A stretch of DNA of 64,000 bases from Alistipes sp. (GTDB taxonomy: Bacteria; Bacteroidota; Bacteroidia; Bacteroidales; Rikenellaceae): positions 1-64,000 of the forward strand of contig JAGBXX010000014.1 of assembly GCA_017629035.1 (NCBI GenBank), written 5' to 3'. The stretch's first letter is position 1. Each line of letters begins with the position of its first letter. The position numbers and the translations under genes are program-made. Under the pieces are notes generated by a model. The model was not told the origin of the DNA. It saw only the letters and a list, made by a program, of their open reading frames with translations, and did no database searches. Below are positions 35,451 to 42,087 of the stretch, in pieces.

Positions 35451-36662
35451 TTAGTTCTGACCGTAGATTGGGTAACGTGGAACAACATTCCATGGGTTAA
35501 CAGTTACAACTACGTCAACGCAGATACCGTCCTTAGTCTTGATATTATCCTGTACGAATACAAGGTCGATGTAGTAGATGTTACCAGCCACGAACGCGTT
35601 GTCCTCGCCTGTAACATTGCCATTATCGTCACGGCTAGTTGCAAGACCTGTAACAACCAATGGGAAGTTACGATCTGACTGATCTGCCTTGTAAGATACC
35701 TGGTAGTCGTAAGCATAACCGTCGATATCTACTGTCAAACCATTGAATGTACCTGGAAGAACATTCCATGACCAAGCGCCATTGGCTGGCTTGTACTCAG
35801 CTACACGCTCACCTTCGCAAGTGTTCTCGTCATACTTATAGTCGAAATCAGCTGCTGGGTTGTATACACCATAGAGTGTTGCGCCGAAGCCTGCAGGAGC
35901 AGTATACTCTACATCTGCGCCCTCAGTTGGCTTATAATTCCAAGTGAGGCTCTTAAGCACGAGCTCATCGAGGTCATAAGTAGCATCGTCGCCATCTGCA
36001 TTCAATGCACCAAGGTCAGTACACTTGATTGAACGAACCTCGAAACGAGCAAATGCTGGAGCAACATTAACCTCTGCCTTCCAAACGTGGAACATAGACT
36101 CGCCAACCATGTGTGTCTCGCCTGTATCCACGAGTGAATCATAGCCACAAAGTACCATCTCCTCAACAGGACGATTTACGTTCTTCTCCATATCTGCAGC
36201 AAGAGCCAAAACATTGTCCTCAAGATCCAAGCCTACACAGCCATTCTCGAAGTCTGTTGCCTCGTAACGAACTACAGCAATCTTCTTGATTGTTGCAGGA
36301 ACGTTGTGCCATCTGCGTACACCACTGTTGTCCTCATACTCTGAGTCCTTAACGTACTCACCATTGATAGCGTTGTGAGTATCGTCAGTCATGTTGCCAT
36401 CATTGTCAGCTACCAAAGTATCCTCATGAGCGATCTTACCACTAGCCTCAACGAAGAGGATCTTGAGCTCACCTAACTCAGCGCAATTTACAGCTGTACC
36501 CTGAGCTGTATCACCACCCTCAATAGCTCTTGACTCAGCAACGAGATTCAAGACATTGATCTCGATAGTCTTGCTGTCAGTCTCCTCGAAAGCGACTGTG
36601 TTCTCCTTCTGGCATGATGCAAGTGCACCAAGAGCCAAAACTGCAACGAATAACTTTTTCAT
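35451..36662 (-). CDS. Major fimbrillin (FimA/Mfa1-like)
   Basis: 403 residues. The lipobox is LASC (Cys17) followed by QKENTV. The body has FimA-type features: TIEINVLNLVAESRAIEGG with an arginine where R-gingipain-type cleavage would release an N-terminal strand, ELKILFVEASG, and a C-terminal strand VCVDVVVTVNPWNVVPRYP ending in IYGQN. Subunits are exported as lipoproteins, trimmed and polymerised by strand exchange at the cell surface. It lies downstream of the DUF3868/OmpA gene and before a hairpin, consistent with it being the most abundant product of the operon. Confidence 0.87.
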   Translation of the reverse strand: MKKLFVAVLALGALASCQKENTVAFEETDSKTIEINVLNLVAESRAIEGGDTAQGTAVNCAELGELKILFVEASGKIAHEDTLVADNDGNMTDDTHNAINGEYVKDSEYEDNSGVRRWHNVPATIKKIAVVRYEATDFENGCVGLDLEDNVLALAADMEKNVNRPVEEMVLCGYDSLVDTGETHMVGESMFHVWKAEVNVAPAFARFEVRSIKCTDLGALNADGDDATYDLDELVLKSLTWNYKPTEGADVEYTAPAGFGATLYGVYNPAADFDYKYDENTCEGERVAEYKPANGAWSWNVLPGTFNGLTVDIDGYAYDYQVSYKADQSDRNFPLVVTGLATSRDDNGNVTGEDNAFVAGNIYYIDLVFVQDNIKTKDGICVDVVVTVNPWNVVPRYPIYGQN

Positions 36663-36723
36663 AATTGATTAAGTTTGAAATTAATAAAATGATAATTATA
36701 ATTATTTGGTTTCTAATTATTTA

Positions 36724-38190
36724 CTATATTGATTCAAGGTATTTCTCGAGCTCCTCGAGGTTATGCTTTGCATCCTCGTTGCCAGCCTTTGAAGCCATGA
36801 CGAGCAACTCATGTGCAGAGTCGTAATCCTCTTTGAGAAGGTAGACATAGCCCTGAGCAGCGATAACACGTGCGTCGCTCTGGTTGCTACTCTTGAGGAT
36901 CTTGAGTGCATCGTCAAGACGACCCTCGCCAATAGCCAGATTTGCGGCATTGACAGCGGCAGCCACCACCTCGGGGTAGTACTCGGCTGCTACAGCCAGC
37001 ACGTGGTTGTACTCCTTCGAGCCACGCTCGTAGCTTCCTGCCACCTTGTACATCTCGTCGACAGAGAGCTTCTTTGGATCTTTATCGATAAGCTCACGTG
37101 CCTCATTGAGGTCGAAGTTACGAACCTCGTAGGTGATCTTATAGTCGTTGCGACGCAACTTAGGATACATCTCGTTCATGAGTCGCTTGTAGATCGTGTT
37201 AGGCTTAAGTCGCGAGAGGAGGAAGTCCTTCTCATCGAGCGTGTAGCGCGAGTCGATGATAGCGTATACCTTATCGCGATAGAGCAAGCCTGGTGTAGCG
37301 TCGACAAGAGCACGCAAACCTGCCCAGTCCTCGCCGCAACCCTTGGCGACGATGTCGCTACGCTTGATACCAGTCTTCTTCGATACGTAGTTAGCAAGCG
37401 ACTTAGCACGATTGTTCGAGAGCACGGCATTGTGCTGCTCAGTAGCCTCGGGCGACGCCCAACCCTCGATGGTTATTGAGGTGATAGTGAGATCCTTGTC
37501 GCTATCTACCTTCTCAATAGACTCCAAGATACCTGCAAGCTCCGTAGCGTTATTCTTGTAGTTCTCCAAGATCTCGTAGCGGTCTACCCAGAAGTTGATA
37601 TATGCCGAGTGTGACTCATTACGCACCTTGATAGGCTCTGGATCTGGCTCGATATATGAGCAGATATAGTTTGGGTTGTAGATCTCCTGACCCACATCGC
37701 CAGCATCGTCGGTGCCAACATACTCAATCCATGGGTCGCAACCGCAAGAGCCCATATTGAGCTGCACCTTAGCGCCACGCATCCACTCAGCAAAGTTTGT
37801 AGTGGTATTATACGACACGCTCTGCTTCAGTCCCGCCTTGCGCTCCGCACGCTTAGCCTTGCGCTGCGAGTAGAATGGGTTATCAGTTACTGAAAGCACA
37901 TCGTTACGCTGGCCATAGAGGTAGGCACGGCGGCCCATAACCTCGATAGCTGGGAGCTTCTCAATGTTGTGGTTGTTGATAATAACGGGAGTGATCACAA
38001 ATGTCTCGTCAGAGCCAATCTTCAACGTTGAGATATCGATATCCATGTCGATGGTAATCTTACCATTGGCACGTGTCACCTCGAAGTTTGAGACACGAGA
38101 GTCCTTGGTTGTCACGACATCCTGTGCCGAAACCGTTGTCACGGCAAGAATTGATGCTACGATGCTATATAGTGCAAAAAATCTCTTCAT
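36724..38190 (-). CDS. DUF3868/OmpA-like protein of the fimbrial operon
   Basis: 488 residues with a signal peptide (MKRFFALYSIVASILAVTTVSAQ). The N-terminal ~150 residues resemble DUF3868 (FEVTRANGKITIDMDIDI; MGRRAYLYGQRN; a GSCGCDP cysteine motif). An OmpA-like peptidoglycan-binding domain follows (SITIEGWASPEATEQHNAVL and NNRAKSLANYV), and the end has TPR-like repeats (EGRLDDALKIL, DYDSAHELLVMASKAG). The DUF3575-DUF3868 pair heads many Bacteroidales fimbrial operons; it probably links the fimbrial assembly to the outer membrane or cell wall. Its exact role is unknown. Confidence 0.83.
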   Translation of the reverse strand: MKRFFALYSIVASILAVTTVSAQDVVTTKDSRVSNFEVTRANGKITIDMDIDISTLKIGSDETFVITPVIINNHNIEKLPAIEVMGRRAYLYGQRNDVLSVTDNPFYSQRKAKRAERKAGLKQSVSYNTTTNFAEWMRGAKVQLNMGSCGCDPWIEYVGTDDAGDVGQEIYNPNYICSYIEPDPEPIKVRNESHSAYINFWVDRYEILENYKNNATELAGILESIEKVDSDKDLTITSITIEGWASPEATEQHNAVLSNNRAKSLANYVSKKTGIKRSDIVAKGCGEDWAGLRALVDATPGLLYRDKVYAIIDSRYTLDEKDFLLSRLKPNTIYKRLMNEMYPKLRRNDYKITYEVRNFDLNEARELIDKDPKKLSVDEMYKVAGSYERGSKEYNHVLAVAAEYYPEVVAAAVNAANLAIGEGRLDDALKILKSSNQSDARVIAAQGYVYLLKEDYDSAHELLVMASKAGNEDAKHNLEELEKYLESI

Positions 38191-38203
38191 ACCACATTAA
38201 GAA

Positions 38204-38794
38204 TTAGAATACGTATACAAGATTTAGGGATATCTTGGTGGGACCCCAATAGATGTGGTCAGCCGAGCCCACCTTCACACCACACTTAGGACAGTAGTAC
38301 TTATCAAACCATGTATAAGCACCACCGATACAGATCTCGGCCTCGAGGTTCCAGTGCTCACCAAGCATGAAGGCATAACCATAACCTACGCCGGCACCAA
38401 CAAAGGCACCCTCGTAGCGATAATCAGCCAACTTAGAGAATGGAGTTCCGAGAAAATCGACCAGACCGTCGACGTTACCTATATTATATTGGCCACCCAA
38501 TGCGTGCATAGCGAGGAAGTGACCACCAAAACGATGGCAGAACCAATAACGAGCCTCGGGCTGTGCAAACCAATTCTTCCACTTCATGTTGGTATCCTTG
38601 TTGATAGTGAAAGGGTTGTAGTTACCCGAGAAGTCGAGAGTCCAATTCTTGGCAACACCCACCTCAAAACCGAGGTTCATAGTGGTGGTTGCATCGTATG
38701 CCAAATTGGTCTTAATTGCCCACTCCTGAGCCGAGAGCTTACCACCTAAACAGGTCGCAACCGTTACATAGAGTAGTAGAAATATTCTTTTCAT
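38204..38794 (-). CDS. DUF3575 outer-membrane protein heading the fimbrial operon
   Basis: 196 residues with a signal peptide cleaved near LSAQEWAIK. The DUF3575 pattern is clear: WAIKTNLAYDATTTMNLGFE, NWTLDFSGNYNPF, WFAQPEARYWFCHRFGGHF and a final beta-strand LNLVYVF, as in small beta-barrels. It is first in the minus-strand fimbrial operon, 13 bases before the DUF3868/OmpA gene. Function is not established; a role in the outer-membrane assembly base of the fimbria is inferred from conserved neighbourhood. Confidence 0.83.
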   Translation of the reverse strand: MKRIFLLLYVTVATCLGGKLSAQEWAIKTNLAYDATTTMNLGFEVGVAKNWTLDFSGNYNPFTINKDTNMKWKNWFAQPEARYWFCHRFGGHFLAMHALGGQYNIGNVDGLVDFLGTPFSKLADYRYEGAFVGAGVGYGYAFMLGEHWNLEAEICIGGAYTWFDKYYCPKCGVKVGSADHIYWGPTKISLNLVYVF

Positions 38795-38974
38795 GCCTCA
38801 ATATGGTTTCCTAAATCGTTGAGTTAATATCCTTTGATACCCCTTTGATGCATGCAATATTACTCTATGATTGACACACCTACGAGATACCTAACTTTTG
38901 TTCTAATTTTCTGGTTATGTTCACACCAATTGCAAACACAAACACTATCTCATCTCATTAACCTTACCTAACTC

Positions 38975-39025
38975 AACCGAACAGTCTAAAATTGCATTGG
39001 GGAGAACTAACGATCCCGTTCGGTT
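38975..39025 (-). promoter_or_regulatory. Inverted repeat at the predicted 5' end of the fimbrial mRNA
   Basis: AACCGAAC and GTTCGGTT, 35 bases apart, with an inner GGGA/TCCC pairing, lie just downstream of the predicted -7 element. They would form a stem-loop at the very start of a leader of about 230 bases. Confidence 0.45.
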
Positions 39026-39028
39026 AAG

Positions 39029-39036
39029 CAAAGTTA
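39029..39036 (-). promoter_or_regulatory. -7 element of the fimbrial operon
   Basis: TAACTTTG followed by C on the minus strand; a -33-like TTGG (39060-39057) lies 20 bases upstream. Transcription would start near 39022. Confidence 0.5.
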
Positions 39037-39690
39037 ACAAAAAAATTTTCAATATTCCAAGCAAATTGTGAATTTTTTCGTATATTTTTTCGAGGGGGGG
39101 GGAACTCGCTGATTATCAAAGAGTTACAAACGTACACAGAGAGCATTACACGGCTACTCGGACTGAGCTAAAAGTCTCATAAAAAATTGCAAACATCGAG
39201 ACTCCACCTACAAGCTCATGGATGACGTAAAATAGCCTACGTCATGCACAATTTTCACTCTAAAATAACTAAAAAAAACACACCATAAAAAACTCACTCG
39301 GAGTTTGTCAATACAAATTTAGTAAAAATTTCCAAAATACAAAACAAAATCGCCTTTTTGCGCTACTTTTTTTTGATATTGGCCTCACAATAGCGTCTGA
39401 TGCGATATATTTTTTTCCTCAAACACCCCACAAGCCACAAACAGCCAAAATTTAGACACCTTTCGCTCCTCCCACCATTTGAATATATTTTTCAACTGTA
39501 GCGGCACATTCAATATGCCAGCGAATGCGTAGTCATCATTACGAGCCGTTCGATACCGACCCCACAAACAACAAAAAGAGGAAACCCTCTCGAATTTCCT
39601 CTATAGTATGACACCCCATCACAATATCGAACCGATTAATAGATAATTACGAGCGTGTTATTAGATTTATGACGTTGGGTATAAAGATAT

Positions 39691-39726
39691 GAAAAAGGCA
39701 ATCGGCAGCGCTAACTACCGATTGCC
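39691..39726 (-). terminator. Terminator of the ECF sigma / anti-sigma cassette
   Basis: GGCAATCGG / CCGATTGCC (39697-39705, 39718-39726), then TTTTTC on the minus strand. Confidence 0.82.
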
Positions 39727-39760
39727 AATAATGAATTAGAGTTTATAAGCGGAAAATTCC
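39692..39760. repeat. Direct repeat, copy A, flanking the ECF cassette
   Basis: Includes the terminator hairpin and the shared segments ATTGCCAATAATGA, TTAGA, ATAAGC and AAAATTCC. The second copy is at 41168-41250. Confidence 0.7.
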
Positions 39761-39796
39761 CAGGGGGGGGTATTGTCATAAAATGATATTTAGTAC

Positions 39797-40546
39797 CTAC
39801 TCAGTGGGTGGCACATCGAAGTCAATACGCTCAACGGTGAGTACCGTTACCTGCTGGCCGTTGTATGGCCCTGAGCACTCGACACCGAGCAGGCGTCCCT
39901 CGCTTTTTGAGAAACGAGCAATAATCCCGACCTTGTCGCCCCTAGTGCTGACTATGACCATATCGCCTTCCTCTCGGAATTTTAGCAGTATACCCGTTAA
40001 CAAAGCGTACTCATTCAATTTATCGATCGTAGAGAACGGAGTTAGGTCGATTCCTCCGTGGGGACGTTCGACTACCAATTGTCCATTCTGGTAGCGTTGA
40101 TAGCTCTCTCCATTATAGAGTTCCATAGAACGAGCCTGGTCCTGCCATTTGATAGCCATTTTGATCTTTGAGTCCTCTTTGCGAATCTCAACGGTACCCT
40201 GCATCGGAGTGCCATCGAAATCAATATCATAGAGTTCTTCCTGTGAACTCTTGTTTGCGGTAACATTTGCGGTAAATCGAACTAGACAGTTATCCGATTC
40301 GATAAGTTGAGTCAATGCTCGCTCGACAACATCGCGGGCAGTGCTGGTCTGCACTCCGCTAATGCCGACGAATACTACCACTGCAACCATAGCCGCAACG
40401 GCTCCAATGCGTGCTACCTGCCACAACGTGCGACGACGCGGTGCGGGAGCTTTGAATTCGAGTGATGTGGTGGGGGTGAAATGCGGAGTGAGAAGATTCA
40501 CAACGCGGTTGTCCGAAAAATTGTCTAAATTGTTGTTAGTTTTCAT
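39797..40546 (-). CDS. Putative anti-sigma factor, single-pass membrane protein
   Basis: 249 residues: a short cytoplasmic N-terminus of about 42 residues, one membrane helix (VARIGAVAAMVAVVVFVGISGV), and a periplasmic domain with an amphipathic beta pattern (LVRFTANVTANKSSQEELYD; RSMELYNGESYQRYQNGQL) reminiscent of LolA-like folds. It lies 22 bases after an ECF sigma gene on the same strand, the place of an anti-sigma factor. It has no FecR signature and I do not recognise the family. The role is inferred from position and topology. Confidence 0.6.
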   Translation of the reverse strand: MKTNNNLDNFSDNRVVNLLTPHFTPTTSLEFKAPAPRRRTLWQVARIGAVAAMVAVVVFVGISGVQTSTARDVVERALTQLIESDNCLVRFTANVTANKSSQEELYDIDFDGTPMQGTVEIRKEDSKIKMAIKWQDQARSMELYNGESYQRYQNGQLVVERPHGGIDLTPFSTIDKLNEYALLTGILLKFREEGDMVIVSTRGDKVGIIARFSKSEGRLLGVECSGPYNGQQVTVLTVERIDFDVPPTE

Positions 40547-40568
40547 AATGTTGCTCTTTTACAGTGAG

Positions 40569-41081
40569 TTAAATCAGCCCGCGTTTTTCAAGGGCTTCAC
40601 GCAACTTGTCAATACCATAGCGAAAACGCGATTTGGCCGTTGTGAGAGGAATGTTGCAAATCGAGGCAATCTCATCAAATTGTCGACAGCCATAGATTCG
40701 CAATCGGATCACCTCGCTCTGCTCATCAGGTAGGAGTGCCATCAGTCGCTCTACCAATCGAAACTCTTGTTCGAAATCTTTCGGAGCGAGGTCATCACTA
40801 CTCAATGTATCGAGAGTTTCGGTGGTCGCAAACTGTCGTCGAGAGCGCAAAGCCGAGGTGCAACTATTTATCAATGAACGATAAACATAGCCTTTCAGGT
40901 CTTCAATCTCGGCTAATCGTGCGCCTTGTTTCCATAGCCGCAGGTAGAGGTCTTGCACCACGTCGTCAGCCTCAGTGGCAGACCCTAACCGATAACAGGC
41001 GTATTGAAACAGATGGTCGCGCTCTAACTGCATTAGCTCAGCGAGGCGTGTGAGTTGTTTGTTTTCGTTTATTAGTTTCAT
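40569..41081 (-). CDS. ECF-type RNA polymerase sigma factor
   Basis: 170 residues with sigma region 2 (LFQYACYRLGSATEADDVVQ, then DLYLRLWK, EDLKGYVYRSLINSCTSAL) and region 4 (LLPDEQSEVIRLRIYGCRQF, DEIASICNIPLTTAKSRFRY). It directs RNA polymerase to a small regulon; the adjacent membrane protein probably holds it inactive. No SusC/FecR neighbour is linked, so it is not obviously a polysaccharide-utilisation regulator. Its upstream region has GGAA-acgcgc-TTCC (41099-41112), a possible autoregulatory site, and no standard TAnnTTTG element. Confidence 0.93.
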   Translation of the reverse strand: MKLINENKQLTRLAELMQLERDHLFQYACYRLGSATEADDVVQDLYLRLWKQGARLAEIEDLKGYVYRSLINSCTSALRSRRQFATTETLDTLSSDDLAPKDFEQEFRLVERLMALLPDEQSEVIRLRIYGCRQFDEIASICNIPLTTAKSRFRYGIDKLREALEKRGLI

Positions 41082-41166
41082 AATTTATTGTCGTTTGTTG
41101 GAAACGCGCTTCCGAATATATAACGCTCAAAGTTCGAAAAAGACTTAACATACTCGTAAAAACACT

Positions 41167-41203
41167 AAAAAAAGACAATCGGCAGAGCTAACCACCAATT
41201 GCC
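41167..41203 (-). terminator. Second copy of the cassette terminator
   Basis: GACAATCGG / CCAATTGCC stem (41174-41182, 41195-41203), weaker than the copy at 39691, followed on the minus strand by seven T. It sits upstream of the sigma gene and has no obvious gene of its own. Confidence 0.6.
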
Positions 41204-41250
41204 AATAATGATTTAGAATAAGTTTCGCGAATTTCATAAGCTAAAATTCC
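41168..41250. repeat. Direct repeat, copy B, flanking the ECF cassette
   Basis: Matches copy A (39692-39760) over most of its length, with about 16 extra bases in the middle and several substitutions. The pair brackets the sigma/anti-sigma genes. Confidence 0.7.
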
Positions 41251-41296
41251 GAAACATCCGCTTTATTAAAGAGCCATGAGGCTCTTTGGCCAAGTT

Positions 41297-41548
41297 CCTC
41301 CTTATCAAAAAAGGATTTGTAGAGGGATTGTAGATATGACTGAGTACCCGAACGGCTATAGCCATTGCGCATAAAAATAAGGAGTCAAGGATAAAATTTT
41401 GTCCTCTTTAGTAGGACACCACATCGAAATTTCTAACCGATTTCTCCTCGACTATGTGGCTGTGTTTCAGATTGCGAAGCAATGCAAGGCAACGCCTTGC
41501 CACAAGCCTCCCTTATCAAAGGGAGGTTTGGAGGGATTGTAGATATGA
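41297..41548. repeat. Two copies of a dispersed short repeat
   Basis: 41297-41339 and 41517-41548 both read roughly CCTCC-TTATCAAA-GG..TTTG.AGGGATTGTAGATATGA. The second copy has a perfect CCTCCC-ttatcaaa-GGGAGG hairpin. A further hairpin GCAAGGC-aac-GCCTTGC lies at 41484-41500. This resembles a REP-like intergenic element. Confidence 0.6.
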
Positions 41549-41580
41549 GCCGTTCGAGGCCGACCCCTGCAAACGAAAAC

Positions 41581-41604
41581 AGGAGAAACATTGCTGTTTC
41601 TCCT
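41581..41604 (-). terminator. Terminator of tRNA-fMet
   Basis: Perfect 10-bp stem AGGAGAAACA-ttgc-TGTTTCTCCT, then GTTTTCGTTT on the minus strand, eight bases past the tRNA. Confidence 0.85.
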
Positions 41605-41611
41605 GTTGTAG

Positions 41612-41684
41612 TAGCGGGGGGAGGACTCGAACCTCCGGCCTCCGGGTTATGAGCCCGACGAGCTGCCAACTGCTCTACCCCGCG
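41612..41684 (-). tRNA. Initiator tRNA-Met (CAU)
   Basis: Acceptor CGCGGGG with an unpaired first position (C1 against U72), anticodon CAT, and the three G-C pairs GGG/CCC next to the anticodon loop (TCGGG-CTCATAA-CCCGG). These are the hallmarks of initiator tRNA. CCA is not encoded. Confidence 0.94.
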
Positions 41685-41729
41685 ATGTATCGTTAATAGT
41701 CTTGCGACGTATTTCCTGAATTGCGAGTG

Positions 41730-41761
41730 CAAAGATAGTACAAATATTTGTTACGTGCAAA
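41730..41761 (-). promoter_or_regulatory. Promoter of tRNA-fMet
   Basis: Minus strand TTTG (41761-41758), 20 bases, TATCTTTG (41737-41730). A perfect palindrome ACAAATATTTGT (41740-41751) lies between the boxes. Confidence 0.75.
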
Positions 41762-42026
41762 TAATTTTTAAAAATATTTATATTCTTTTTCTCACTCAAA
41801 TCGTTAAATATCTATTCTACAACACGTTAACGTAAATAATTTTTAATCACATGCCGTAGCCCTACCCTACGATTTTTTCCAGCCATGGGCTCAAAGACTC
41901 AAGATGCGCAGCTCAAAATGGAGGCAAATGCTCACACGTAACATCACAAAACAAAATAAAGTGACTACAAAACCTTGTATTTATGCAATAGGGCGGAATA
42001 ATTATTCGAATAATTGACTCAAGCAG
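41762..42026. other. Gene-free stretch before the SusCD-protease operon
   Basis: AT-rich, with a palindrome ACGTTAACGT (41824-41833) and a weak hairpin CGTAG / CTACG followed by ATTTTTT (41855-41878). No gene is seen. Confidence 0.4.
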
Positions 42027-42057
42027 TTTGGAAATTATATTTATTTATATATATTTG
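42027..42057 (+). promoter_or_regulatory. Promoter of the SusCD-protease operon
   Basis: TTTG (42027-42030), 19 bases, TATATTTG (42050-42057): exact consensus, about 30 bases before the SusC start. The same -33 / spacing / -7 pattern drives the CotH-like gene. Confidence 0.8.
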
Positions 42058-42087
42058 TGTGCGTAAAATAAGACTAAAGTAATAGTT

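Larger units (their letters stand above)
38795..39796. other. About 1 kb of gene-free DNA upstream of the fimbrial operon
   Basis: AT-rich with no credible gene. It contains an 8-bp inverted repeat AACCGAAC (38975) / GTTCGGTT (39018) in the putative leader, a -7 element (39036-39029), a nine-G tract (39094-39102), a perfect inverted repeat ATGACGTA / TACGTCAT (39222-39229, 39238-39245), the ECF cassette terminator (39691-39726) and an eight-G tract (39763-39770). Confidence 0.6.

Noticed and set aside
38975-39025. Invertible promoter of the fimbrial operon
   Set aside because: The arms are only 8 bp, the -7 element lies outside the repeat, and no site-specific recombinase gene is in the window; kept only as a leader hairpin.
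39385-39567. Possible 60-residue minus-strand gene upstream of the fimbrial operon
   Set aside because: Short, no signal or family, and embedded in AT-rich non-coding DNA.
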